From positions 563,417 through 627,416 of the forward strand of contig NW_003314336.1 in NCBI RefSeq assembly GCF_000143415.4: 64,000 nucleotides of DNA, read 5' to 3'. This stretch comes from Selaginella moellendorffii (Eukaryota; Streptophyta; Lycopodiopsida; Selaginellales; Selaginellaceae). The position numbers and the translations under genes were made by a program. Positions within the stretch are counted from its first letter, which is position 1. Every line of letters begins with the position of its first letter. A model generated the notes under the pieces. It saw only the letters and a list, made by a program, of their open reading frames with translations, did not search any database and was not told where the DNA came from. This document shows, one piece after another, positions 23,522-33,484 of this stretch.

Positions 23522-23740
23522 TGTAAGTGACTAATTTTTCCATGAATTGTGTTGTACTTTCTACTTAGTTGTTTCATAGTTCATAAGTTTTACAACTCAT
23601 TACCAATACTTCCACCCCTCCATCATTATTTGGGTCATCACACTTTAACTACATGTCTTTCAGCTTAAATTATGCTATTGCCATTCCCATTTTCATTCCC
23701 ATTTTCATAGAATTCTTTTGGCAAAAAGATACCAAAGAAT
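23522..23740 (-). mobile_element. D3 5' LTR stub and continuation of D2 interior
   Basis: Only 22 bp of the D3 5' LTR remain (23522-23543). From 23544 the sequence matches 22240-22400, the D interior, and is the displaced remainder of D2. Beyond about 23740 similarity is lost and the gene island begins. Confidence 0.6.
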
Positions 23741-23925
23741 GTCACTTTATATATTGTTGACAATTAACTAATATATCATACATCTGGATTTAGAGTTTGC
23801 TGAAGTTGGTCTTATAAAGTTGACAACCCCATTCGAAATATTCCATAATATCATTTTTATTCTGAAACTTCAGGATGTTGGTGGTTACACACACACGAAA
23901 AAGAAATCCAGTTTCACATACATTC
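23741..23925. other. Short AT-rich spacer at the edge of the gene island
   Basis: No coding or repeat signal recognised. It separates the D2 remnant from the 3' end of the repeat-protein gene. Confidence 0.5.
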
Positions 23926-23934
23926 ATACTCACT

Positions 23935-24410
23935 GCTTGGCATAGAGAAGCAGGATCTCAGGATTCAGTGCTTGCTTGGGGACCTCGGGATTCATTGCTG
24001 TCGGGATTCACTGCTTGCTTGGGAACCTTGGGATTCAGTGCTGGCTTGGCATAGATAAACAGGCTTTCGGGTTTCACTGCTTGCTTGGCATAGAGTAAGG
24101 GGGCTTCGGGATTCCCTGTTTGCTTGGCATAGAATAAGGGTAAGGGGGCTTCGGGATTCCCTGTTTGCTTGGCATAGAATAAGGGGGCTTCGGGATTCAC
24201 TGCTTGCTTGGGGTGGGATTCATTGCTGGCTTGGCATAAAAAAACAGGCTTTCGGGATTCACTGCTTGCTTGGGACCTTGGGATTCATTGCTGTCTTGCA
24301 TAAAAAACAGGCTTTCGGGATTCACTGCTTGCTTGGCATAGAGTAAAGGGGCTTCGGGATTCACTGCTTGCTTGGCATAGAATAACGGGGCTTCGGGATT
24401 GATTGATTGC
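23935..24410 (-). repeat. Coding minisatellite, about 37-39-bp unit
   Basis: About a dozen imperfect copies of a unit containing 'ttcgggattcactgcttgc' and 'ttggcatag', encoding NPE-x-PL-x-YAKQA-type repeats. Unit lengths vary, some not by multiples of three, which explains the two reading frames used. Confidence 0.85.
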
Positions 24411-24688
24411 TTGAGTTCTGGAGTTGTGTTCTCTTCTTTAGCCTTCGTTTCTGTAACCTCCTTCAGAATAGATGTTGGGTTCGTTTTTGATTGTTCAACA
24501 GCATCTATTTCGGTTCGGAGAGCTAAAGTCGCCTGAAAAACGAAATAGACAATGTCAAGAGCATCTAGAGCAACTGTAAAACTTACAGTGAAGAACAACA
24601 CTAGAACGAATGAAATTGCATGAGTGTTTTGTATATTACAATATGAAGCCACTTTCTTAAATAGTGTTGGAGGTGCCAGAAAGCGCAA
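23958..24688 (-). CDS. Putative secreted tandem-repeat protein, possibly frame-broken
   Basis: I do not recognise the family. The minus-strand frame from 24688 begins with about 25 polar residues, then a hydrophobic stretch (ISFVLVLFF) that could act as a signal or anchor. A charged segment (about residues 60-90) follows, then repeats of the type NPEAPLFYAKQAV. A likely 54-nt intron (24533-24586, GTAAGT...TTTTCAG on the minus strand) keeps the frame when removed and joins the hydrophobic stretch directly to TLALRTEIDA. After about five repeats the frame ends at 24197. More repeats continue in another frame (24200-23958), so either a deletion inside one unit has truncated the protein or a further splice exists. 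It is divergent from the dioxygenase gene, with about 560 bp between the starts. The start codon is uncertain. Confidence 0.45.
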
Positions 24689-25031
24689 AGACCAGAGTAA
24701 AATATCATGTGAAAAGTCAATTCATAGCCAACTTTAGGTTTGCATATGTTTACTGAACTACAAAGAAACTTCTAATTTTATTTTTCTTTTGGAAAAGAGT
24801 AAAACTGTTCATTGATAAATGAAGTTCAATTTTGTCGTGAAGTTCTATCAAAAGACAATATTTCTGCGAGCCTGGCCCACTGTATCAGAATAAATAATAG
24901 CACACTATAATGACCACATGTTGAATAATGACACACCAACTAACATTGGATCATGGTGCCCACTTGACATATGAACAAGTCACCTAGTAGTGGACAAAAT
25001 AAAGCATCTAGCTCAGAGTCATTATAAAATA

Positions 25032-25039
25032 TATAAATA
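25032..25039 (+). promoter_or_regulatory. TATA-like box upstream of the dioxygenase gene
   Basis: TATAAATA lies about 210 bp before the ATG at 25245, in an AT-rich stretch. It is the only good TATA match in the 560-bp divergent intergenic region. The call rests on position and sequence only. Confidence 0.35.
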
Positions 25040-25244
25040 GATTGGTTACCTTGGCTTTAGGTTTAAAGGTATTGCATCAATCATACACCTCTAGAATGCT
25101 TCAGATGACATTTTCTAGATATGTATGGTTTCTGACATGATTCTGCACGTGATGAGTTGACAATCGATCTCCAAGAATAATAAAATAAACCTAAACTGAC
25201 GGGAAAAACCCTAACGTTAGGGTTTCTCGCTTGCATCCGCACTT

Positions 25245-26234
25245 ATGGAGGACCAGTTTGGTAAGTTCCCTGTTGTTGTGGTGCCAAATCCAAACGAACG
25301 AGAATTGCCGCTGGATGACTTGATATCCAAGGTCCAGGAGCACAAAGCCTGGATCCATGACAAGCTCGCTCGCAATGGAGCATTGCTCTTAAGAGGATTT
25401 CCGGTGAAAGACGCAGCGGATTTTGATCAAGTTATCAAAGCTCTGGACTACAAGACCTTGCATAATCACTTTGGGAGCCAAGACCGGAAACACGTCAAAG
25501 GCTCGGTTTACACAGCAAATGACGACCTCCCTCTCGAGATTCCAATCGGCTTCCACAACGAAATTACTTATGTAAGCTTGGACAGTAGAGAAATTTGTCA
25601 GTCGTGAAGCTTTCCTTGCAGATGCCCGTCATTCCCGACGTGCTTGTTTTCTACTGCGAGGTTGCACCGCCCCAAGGATGTGGTGGCGCAACGGGCATTG
25701 TGAGAGGGGATGCTGTCTACGAGGACTTGTCCAAAAAATTCCCTAGCTTTCTTCAAGATTTGGAGGACAAGGGAGCGATATATTGCTTCACCGTGCCAGC
25801 ATCGGAGCAACCAAAATATGGCAGGTACCACACCACATTCTTCTTCAATGGATAGTTATATGAGATTTCTTTCCTTCAGCAATATGAATGGGTACAAGAG
25901 AAAGCAGCTTGAGAATGGACTCGTGAAGCTCTACCTTGGGCCTTGCCCAGCAATCAAGCAGCTTCCAAGCGGCAAGAAGGCATGGTTTAATGCGATTGGA
26001 TCAAGCTACGTCCGTGATTCTAGCGAGCCATATGTTGAGTTTGGAGACGAGACAGCCATGCCCACGGATGCTATCAAAGCCGCCTGTGAAATCATGCAGG
26101 AGAAACAATTTGCTGTGCAGTGGGAGCAAGGGGACGTGCTCATACTGGAAAATTCTCATGTGCTCCATTCTAGACATTCCACTTCCAAGCTCGAGCCTAC
26201 TCGCAAAATCCTTGTGTCCATGCTCAAGTATTGA
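25245..26234 (+). CDS. TfdA/TauD-like Fe(II)/2-oxoglutarate dioxygenase, three exons
   Basis: Spliced protein of about 294 residues: exon 1 25245-25571, a 50-nt intron, exon 2 25622-25824, a 55-nt intron (25825-25879), exon 3 25880-26234. Both introns have GT...AG ends and restore the frame. It resembles the plant clavaminate-synthase-like proteins of the TauD/TfdA family. Visible features are LARNGALLLRGFPV (about residues 42-55), the iron ligands in FHNE (about 104-107), VFYCEVAPPQGCGGAT, WFN, and the distal iron-ligand His in GDVLILENSHVLHSR, followed by the Arg of the 2-oxoglutarate site near PTRKILVSMLK. It is somewhat shorter than the roughly 330 residues usual in plants. The shortfall is after KYGR, where a stretch with Trp and Phe is expected, so the second splice choice is the least certain part. 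It looks intact and is the best-preserved host gene here. The substrate cannot be told. Confidence 0.85.
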
Positions 26235-26322
26235 TTGTATTGTTTACCGAATCTCTATTTCTCTTGTTAACAAGCTGTTAAACGAAACTCTGCTTTATTA
26301 AACTACATTTATTTTGAAATTG

Positions 26323-26328
26323 AATAAA
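26323..26328 (+). terminator. Poly(A) signal of the dioxygenase gene
   Basis: AATAAA lies 89 bp after the stop codon, in an AT-rich stretch before the next gene. A plausible near-upstream polyadenylation element. Confidence 0.4.
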
Positions 26329-26362
26329 TGAACGGGCGTAGGCAAAAGCCTTTATCATTTCC

Positions 26363-27325
26363 ATGTCTATTGGCGGTCACGTTTTGCTACATGTCTTGCT
26401 TGCGATTTCTCTCGTGTATCATGTGGTCAGCTTCAAGAGCCTCTTAGTCATGAGCTCTCGCTCATTCTCAACTCTTACTTTTGTTTTCGACGCAGGGGTG
26501 TCTCCTTCCTGGCTCAATACTGGAGAGGCTGTCGCCCTTGGATGATGCCTCCAAAATGCGCATCAAGCGGGAAATCCATGCTTCCGGCACCATGCCACTC
26601 GAGTCGTGCAAAAAAAGCCGGCTTCCTGTGTGCCACCACATTGATCATCACCGCCAGCATCATCACCTTGCCAGGAATGGAATCTAACCTTGGAATTTGA
26701 TCCCCCAAACTTTTCTTCCAGATGAACACGCTTGTCGGCTGCCACCGCCTCTCCTCTGAGACAACTCAATTCCTCCCAGTATGTTCACGCATTCACTCCT
26801 TGAGCCAGTTCTTGGAACCATGGGTTTCTCCCGACTGCTGCCAACGATGCAAATCCTGATGCAGTCTTCTGTATCAAAGGCAATGTGGGACAGCTTGAGC
26901 ATGTGTTCTATGGATGCCAGCATCAAGGACGAGATCAAGGCGTGCCATGTCTCCGTGAAGACTATCCTGGAGCAAGCGTCTTCGATAGTCAGCAGGCCCG
27001 ATTTGAAGCATGTCATAAACACTGTGAGCGATGTGGAGGGGGAATTTGAGGTGGTAGAAAAGGCTATGGTTGCTACAAATGGGACTCTAGCTTGTCATCC
27101 CATGACATTTCCATATGCACTCTACATGTGCCATACAATTCGCTTATGGTGACACTGAAACCATATTCACAATCTTGCAGCAAGCTTGTGGAGGTTCCTG
27201 CAGTTTGTCACTTGCACACCTCAGGCTTTGACCCATCCCACATTTCATTCAAAGTGCTACACATGAAGCTTGGTGTGGGAGAAGTCTGCCACTGGCTCTT
27301 AGAGTGTCACTTTGTTTGGTATTAA
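26363..27325 (+). pseudogene. BURP-domain protein gene, frameshifted
   Basis: The BURP signature is clear in the last third. CHPMTFPYALYMCH gives CH-x10-CH, and after a frame change VCHLHTSGFDPSHISFKVL...VCHWLLECHFVW gives CH-x25-CH and the closing H-x-V-W. Upstream, the segment around 26880-27000 fits the family's central part (Cys residues, SSIVSRP). An N-terminal MSIGGHVLLHVLLAISLVYHV at 26363 looks like a signal peptide and is followed by a possible intron to about 26495 (GTCAGC...ACGCAG). A one-base frame change at about 27133-27140, between the second and third CH motifs, and a stop near 26685 break the reading frame as given. BURP proteins are plant-specific secreted or wall-associated proteins. 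It may be a recent pseudogene or have an exon structure I did not resolve. Confidence 0.65.
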
Positions 27326-27480
27326 CATCTCAAATCAAATGTCTCAAATAAGAAAATATTAAAGATTATATACTATTTTGAAAGTTTTGCAGTGCTCACC
27401 CTGAAGCATGAGAGGGATGCATATATTGTTAATATTTGGAGCTAAATAAAAAATATAAAGAGGTTTAACCTTGTTTGGGT
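27326..27480. other. AT-rich intergenic spacer
   Basis: No coding, repeat or structural signal recognised between the BURP gene and the gypsy fragment. Confidence 0.4.
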
Positions 27481-28215
27481 AACATTTTGAAATTCTTTAC
27501 CACTTAAACACCCCCAAGTTACCTCAAAAGCTCTACCATGCCTTAATCTTACCTATTGACCATGTAAAAATTCTTCCCCCAAAAAAGTCTTTATCCTAAA
27601 GATAAATTGTATTGATGATCACCTTTTTTAGGGAACTTTACTCAAATTCATGATCCATCATCCATAACTATATACATCTAGAAGGTCCTTTCATTCCAAA
27701 ATAATACACACTTCAACTGACTAATATACAATGTTAGATGAATTTTCACTTTAGATAGTAGCCACACTTGATAATGCACTCCAACACTTTTTATGGACCA
27801 ATATATTTGTGAAAAAGTTTATCACTTATCCCACTTTACAAAAACACTAAAATGTTTATCACTCATTTGATGGAAAGTTATTTGCACAAAAATGAGATTT
27901 CCCACCTTATATTCCCAAAATTAATAATGCTTATTAGCAAGCTTTTATACCTACTTGCAAATTTTACTTACATACCATAGTGGCCAAATCAACCACATCT
28001 GAATCAAGTTTGTTTAGAAGATCAATGTAATTTTCTTTTTGGCGAATGCTACAATGTAATATATCCTCCACCTCATTTACATGCTTGATCTACATATTTG
28101 TCTCTCCACTTAAGAGCTTTAAAGTCCTTTATATATGCTTTGCAAATATATCGCACATGGTTTTCACTTTTTATATGGTGTTTTACAATAGGATAATTAC
28201 AAAGCAAAACTGTAA
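27481..28215 (-). mobile_element. Degenerate F-family gypsy fragment (integrase tail and LTR start)
   Basis: It aligns with 48180-49000: 'caagttacctcaaaagctc', 'gtattgatgatcacctttt', 'tttgcacaaaaatgagat', 'accttatattcccaaaatt', 'tatatcctccacctcattta'. That region is the minus-strand integrase C-terminus and 3' LTR start of element F. Frames are fully lost. The fragment stops shortly before the TRIM solo LTR. Confidence 0.65.
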
Positions 28216-28221
28216 CCCTTA

Positions 28222-28437
28222 TGTAAGCAGCCAAAGGGAACGATTTGAGAGACGGTCCATGGGGTTCAAATATAGAGGGCAAGGGTTGGGGAAAGGAAAT
28301 ATAGACGGTCCATGAATAAAAGTGCACCCCCTTTTCCAATCGGTTAAAAGTCTTGGGATATTTGGGGTTAAATGTCCTTGGGTTTAAATAGTATTGGCTA
28401 GGTGACCTCCCGAGAAGTCTAAATTCAGGAGCTTACA
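28222..28437 (+). mobile_element. Solo LTR of a TRIM element
   Basis: 216 bp from TGTAAGCAGCCAAAGG to AGGAGCTTACA, matching the LTR at 30982-31174. It contains a small local duplication around 'agacggtccatg'. Flanks are CCTTA and CTTTA, a 5-bp target duplication with one transition. Confidence 0.8.
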
Positions 28438-28925
28438 CTTTACCCACTTGGGCCAAAGGTAGTGGAGTAGAACCCAAGTTCAGAGCCTTAGGCCACCGTA
28501 CAAAGGGATGGAGCTTGTTAGATCTATCAAGTGTCAAATGCAAAATTACACTCACATTCAGAGGCGGAATGACCATCTCATGGTTGTCAACTTGAACACC
28601 ATCTTGAAAAATCTTTTGCAGAAAAAGCAACCACTCATAAAACTGGTAGAAAACCAAAGCATGAAACTACTCCCAAGCATATAGCTCAAGAAGCAAAAGG
28701 ACAACAACATGGAGCGATTCACAAGCATACAACCCAAAAAGTGAAAGGACAAGAGCATGAGGTGGCATTGGAGCAATTCTAAAGCTTCCAACATCCTAAT
28801 AGACGCTGCACATCTGACCATCATAGTCAAATTGTGATGGTTACATCAACAATTTGAAGTGATGTTGCCCTAGTACATGTCACCATCACTGTCATTTTTT
28901 TAACGGCGGCATTGTGACAATGAAA
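28438..28925. other. Unassigned stretch
   Basis: About 490 bp with no recognisable protein similarity on either strand and no match I noticed elsewhere in the window. The left flank is TRIM, the right flank the truncated end of gypsy B2. Confidence 0.4.
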
Positions 28926-29820
28926 TCAATTTGAATGCCATTTTTGTCCTAATTGTATGTGGCCTAAGTGTTCAGCAAACTCTTTTTGGATAAGTGGAAA
29001 AATGCTCGTCAAATACTGATCTCACGACGTAGCATTGGTAGCTCATGGCAATTGCAAAGGTAAACCCAGTTCCATTGGTAATATTAAATAATGACCATAT
29101 AAAAGTTTATATGGTGAAGCACTAACAGAACCCTACACCCTTGTGATATATGCATACCGAAAAGACGGCAAATAACCATCCCAATCCGAATGCTAAAAGT
29201 TCACGTACTTCATGATCATTCCTTTGAATGTTCAAACGAGCCGTTCCGCCAAACTATCTGACTATGCATGATAAACACTCATGAAAGTGTGGTGTATCCC
29301 CAACCAAAACGTCAAAACATGAAATGCCTCAGCCATAAATGCAGGACCATTATCCGAAAGAATCCGCTCTAGAGAAGAATGTTGGAACACCACTTGATTG
29401 AGGAAGAAGTATCCAAAAATAATTGCATAGATGTTAGTAAAAGCACCAATTTCCACCCAACGAGTCAAATAGTTAGAAGCAGTAATAACTATTCACTGCT
29501 TGTAGTTGATCGTGGAAAAGGTTCTATAAGATCAAATGCCATTAACTCAAATGGACGGGAAACTGCAATTGACTCCAACCGTCATTTTGCAGAATGAGGG
29601 GGAGTATTACGAGCTTGGCACCAAACATAGTTACGCACATACCGGATAACATTATGTTGCATCTTTGGCCAATAAAAAGACTTGCACAGCTTCTCGGTCA
29701 CATGACGATATCCCATATGCCTGCATAGAATAGGAGAATCATGGTAGGCATGAAGAAACTGTGGAATAAAAATGGAAGGCACCACTAGCCGTAAATGATC
29801 ATCAAGATCTATCCTCATAA
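28926..29820 (-). pseudogene. Gypsy B2 integrase
   Basis: Minus-strand integrase of the same family as element E. The frame from 29818 holds LHAYHDSPILCRHMGYRHVTEKL and YVRNYVWCQARN (zinc-binding end). The one from 29468 reads TRWVEIGAFTNIYA, ERILSDNGPAFM with the second catalytic Asp, and FHVLTFWLGIHHTFM. Stops, and a switch of frame near 29520, separate the pieces. The element is cut off at about 28926, within the C-terminal part, so its 3' LTR is missing. Confidence 0.75.
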
Positions 29821-30780
29821 AATAAAGAAGGTCGTCTTCAAGGTAATATTAAGAATGCAAATGCTGGAATGGTAAATCATCAGCAAGTGATGCAAAATTC
29901 TTAGACCCATCTTGAAGCCTTTGAATCCATGGCTCAATCTTTTGAGCTTTGCAAGCCTCATCAAGAGAAGGTAGATCTTGCTCTGCGCCTTGTGGACACT
30001 GAATGTCAAGTATAACAACTGCCGACGGCACAAAATCCTCATTTAGAAAATCCATAAATACTGGAACAACAGGCTTGTCAAAAATATGAGAAGAGAGTGG
30101 AGAAGGAAGAGGAGCTCGAGAAAGGGCATCAACATCAACCATAGAAGTCCCTGGGCACAGAATCTTTATCTAGAAAATCCACAGATGCTAAAACAACAAA
30201 CTCTTCAAAAACATGAGAAGAGAGTGAAGAAGGAAAAGGAGCTCGAGAAAGGGCATCAGCATCAGTCATAGAACTCCCCAAGCATTAAAATCATATATCT
30301 AAAACTTCAAAGCCCACTGAGCAGTACGATTAACAAAGTTCTTTCGCTTCAATAATGAAGTAACAGCAGTATGATCACCTTCTAGTAACATCCGAGAACT
30401 ATGTAGATATGCATGAAGATTTTTGAAACCCTTCTTCTCTGTCGTGGAGTAGTTCACCTCCGCTGGTTGTAATGTACGGCTTATATACGCAATGGGATGG
30501 CATTGATCAGGCACACTCGGGCTCTTTTTTATCAACTCACCTCCAAGACCAATATCAGAAGCATCCACGTGCAAAATGAATGGTTGAGTGTAGTCAAGAT
30601 ATGCCAAAATCAGAGGAGTCATCAATAGCTTTTTGAGATCTACGAATGTTTGCTCACAATCTGGAGACTAGATGAAAGATGATATTGATGGCTTCAGTAA
30701 TGTTGGCAATGATGCAGTGTGATTAGAAAGATGATCCACAAAACGACTGAGATACTGCACCTTGCCCAGAAAGTGCTACA
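29821..30780 (-). pseudogene. Gypsy B2 RNase H
   Basis: The minus-strand frame from 30625 reads LAYLDYTQPFILHVDASDIGLGG with the first RNase H Asp, then YISRTLQPAEVNYSTTEKKG and LEGDHTAVTSLLKRKNFVNRTAQW. The Glu of the usual TEKEC box is still present as TEKK. A local duplication occurs downstream: 30060-30130 and 30185-30255 repeat the 'gagctcgagaaagggcatca' segment. The broken frames continue as linker toward the integrase. Confidence 0.75.
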
Positions 30781-30981
30781 CATCATTCACACACTTCGAA
30801 GTAGGGAACTTTAGAATAACCACAAGTTTATCAAGATCAACTTGCAAACCTTCATGAGAAATACAGTACCTAAGATAAGTCGTATCCTTGAACCCCAACA
30901 TACACTTCAATCACTTCAATTTTAAACCAACATCTTCTAGCTGATCCAACACTTTACAAACATCACGGATGTGTTCCTCTC

Positions 30982-31530
30982 TGTAAGCAACTAAAGGGAA
31001 CAACTCGAGAGACGATCTATAGGGGTTCAAATATAAAGGGAAAAGGCCCATGAACAAGAGTGCATCCCTTTTTCCTTGGTTAAGGGTCTTGAGATATTTA
31101 GGGTTAAGCGTCCTTGGGTTTGAATAATACTGGGTTGGCTAACCTCCCGGGAAGTCCAAATTCAGGAGCTTACATTTGGTATCAGAGAAGTCTCAGGTCT
31201 GACTCTAATGGTTGGCTAGGGGAATCACACCACATGTTGATTGACATCTAGCAAGTCCAGTTCACTCCCGGCTGGGCTTGACCTGAGGGGTAGGGTGTCA
31301 AGAGAGCGGGGCTCTCAAAAGAGCTACGGCTCTTAGCTTTGTTCACAAGAGCGTGAACTTGTAGGGAAGCATGATCCATAGAATGAAAGAGCCCACATAG
31401 TATGGATTTGTAATTCGATCCATAGGGGTTCAAATGTAGAGGGAAAAGGTCTATGAATAAAAGTGCACTTGCTTTTTCAATTGGTTAAAGTTCTTGGGAT
31501 ATTTGGGGTTAAGTGTCCCTAAAGCTTACA
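30982..31530 (+). mobile_element. Complete TRIM element (miniature LTR retroelement)
   Basis: LTR 30982-31174 (193 bp, TGTAAGC...GCTTACA), primer site TGGTATCAGAG at 31177-31187, about 220 bp of non-coding interior, and a second LTR 31409-31530 (TGTAATTC...GCTTACA) with two internal deletions. Target duplication CTCTC (30977-30981) and CTCCC (31531-31535), one mismatch. The paralogous gypsy sequence in E (45105-45130) shows the uninterrupted site. At 549 bp it fits the TRIM class, which depends on other elements' proteins. Confidence 0.85.
31177..31187 (+). other. Primer-binding site of the TRIM
   Basis: TGGTATCAGAG follows the LTR end after two bases, an exact 11-base match to the plant initiator tRNA-Met type site. 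A1 and D3 use the same primer type. Confidence 0.85.
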
Positions 31531-31535
31531 CTCCC

Positions 31536-32170
31536 ACGTGCCTTATAATGGATCAAGACATTATCAATAAAGTCAGTAGTCACCTTTGGCATATCACATA
31601 GAATTTTATCCATCATTTGCTAAAAAGTTGCTGGAGCATTGTTCAAACCAAACAGCATCACCAAGAACTCGTATAAACCAAACGGTGTACGAAAAGCAAT
31701 CTTAAGAATATCTTTTTCGGCCATCGGTACTTGCCAATACCCACAAGCAAGATTTACCTTGGTGCATTGTTCAAACGAAACAACATCATTAAAAACTCGT
31801 ATAAACTAAATAGTGTACAAAAAGTAGTCTTAGGAATATCTTTTTCGGCCATCGGTACTTGCCAATACCCAGAAGTAAAATCTATCTTGGTGAACTAACA
31901 ACTTCTCCTCAAATGATTCAAGAGATTAGTAGTGTGAGGAAGAGGGTATAAATTCAAGATCATCACTTTGTTTAATAAACGATAATCAATGCAAAAACAA
32001 ATACTCCCATCAGGCTTCGTCACAAAATGAGGTTCACATGCCCAAGGACTCTGTGACTTTCAAATAACACCTTTCTCCAACATCTCCTTGACATTTGTAC
32101 GTAAAATCTTGATCTCTTTGGGTGATTGACGACAAACAGTAACTTTGATTGGACAAGCATCCTAGGTTGG
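31536..32170 (-). pseudogene. Gypsy B2 reverse transcriptase with tandem duplication
   Basis: Minus-strand RT equivalent to 44.75-45.13 kb of element E. The stretch coding the PFGLYEF...FGLNNAP region occurs twice in tandem, at about 31637-31762 and 31763-31887, each with the phrase 'atctttttcggccatcggta'. The duplication and several stops exclude function. Confidence 0.75.
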
Positions 32171-32172
32171 AA

Positions 32173-32700
32173 TCAAATGATGTGTAGCAATCTTGGCCCC
32201 AGATGATAGATATATTCAAAGAAATTAGTATACTCCTGCATGAGCCGGTCAACTGCTGTAACACAAATACTATCGAAGGGATTAGAAAGGGGGAGAGTAG
32301 AATAAGATAAAAACATAAAAGGAAGTAGTGGGAAGACAAAAGTAATGGAAGCAGAGGTAAAAGCAAAGGGACAAAAAGGTACGAAAGTGAGAGGAATATA
32401 TGAAATATAAAGAAGTATGAGATAAGGGGGAGAAGCCTCAAAGTCACACTTGGCATGATTATGCTGCAACCAATCCATACCAAGGATGAGGTTAAAATCT
32501 TGACTCGGAATTACCCATAATGATTGCAACTCAAGCTCGAGATCACCCATATATACAACTAAGTCTACCTCGTCCCGTGCACATGTATGTGTATAGCCGT
32601 TGCCATAAAGAATGAAAACTGGCTCCACTGCATGATGCAAGTGTAGATGGCAATATGTGGCAACAGGTCGAGCAATAAAAGATAAACTCAAACCTATATC
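32173..32700 (-). pseudogene. Gypsy B2 protease region
   Basis: The minus-strand frame from 32691 matches the protease of element E: LSFIARPVATYCHLHLHHA, FILYGNG, DLELELQSLWVIPSQDFNLILGMDWLQHNHAKCDFE, the gypsy protease C-terminal hallmark with the ILGMDWL core. The active-site D-x-G segment lies just upstream (about 32700-32720) and its frame is lost. Confidence 0.75.
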
Positions 32701-32899
32701 AACTAATAGGGAGAGAATAATAAGAGACCTCTTATTACAAAAACAAGCTTAGAGAATAAACATTGAATGAACTGGTGCCAAATGAACCCCTTAATAATAC
32801 TTCTGAAAGAAAGGTAGAGGGGTCATTGATTTATTCATGCAAGATCCTTCTATTACTCGCACGACTACTTGTTTCCCAAATATATCTTAGTATCTAAAC

Positions 32900-33460
32900 C
32901 TTCCACTGCAGCAGCACTAACATGACATTGTTGACACTAAGGTCTGCACGCAGGAAATAGAGGTTGCCAATCCGAAAAATACTGACAATGCCGATAAATG
33001 TGACCAACTTCATCATACACCTAGCAGCGAACATCACGGCCATAACCATGTCCTCACCCTTGCCCTTGGACTCGAGTTGCAACAACATCAACCTCCATTA
33101 GAACAAGACCATCACCTATAGGAAGTGGAGTTGAAGGACGTGTAGTGAGAAGTGGAAGAGACGACGTCTTGTAACATTGTGCCAAGCGAAGAACATCGGC
33201 AAGGGTGGCTGGAGCAAGTGCCTGCACAAGTCTAACAAGATCTTGATGAAGTGCTGGCCACAACATTTTTAGCTTGATTTGCTCTGATATATTTGGCTCT
33301 GCACAAAGCAAGAGGCTTCGAAAACAATTGCCAAATTGCATCACCAACTTGGATGGCCCTTGACAAAGATGATGCAATTGTTGGAAGGCATTATCATAAT
33401 TATTGGTATGTTTGAATGCATGTTTGAAGACATTCAAGAGAACACACTAATGTAAGCCAT
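32900..33460 (-). pseudogene. Gypsy B2 gag
   Basis: The minus-strand frame from 33437 reads FKHTNNYDNAFQQLHHLCQGP, MQFGNCFRSLLL, ALHQDLVRLVQALAPATLADVLRLAQ, the retrotransposon-gag capsid region shared with 43330-43720 of element E. A zinc-knuckle segment should follow. Only scattered Cys codons are left at 32900-33060. Confidence 0.7.
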
Positions 33461-33484
33461 AAATTTTTCTTTTCCAATTTATCA

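Noticed and set aside
26684-27022. 112-residue minus-strand frame
   Set aside because: It is antisense to the BURP-coding region, and the sense strand explains the sequence.
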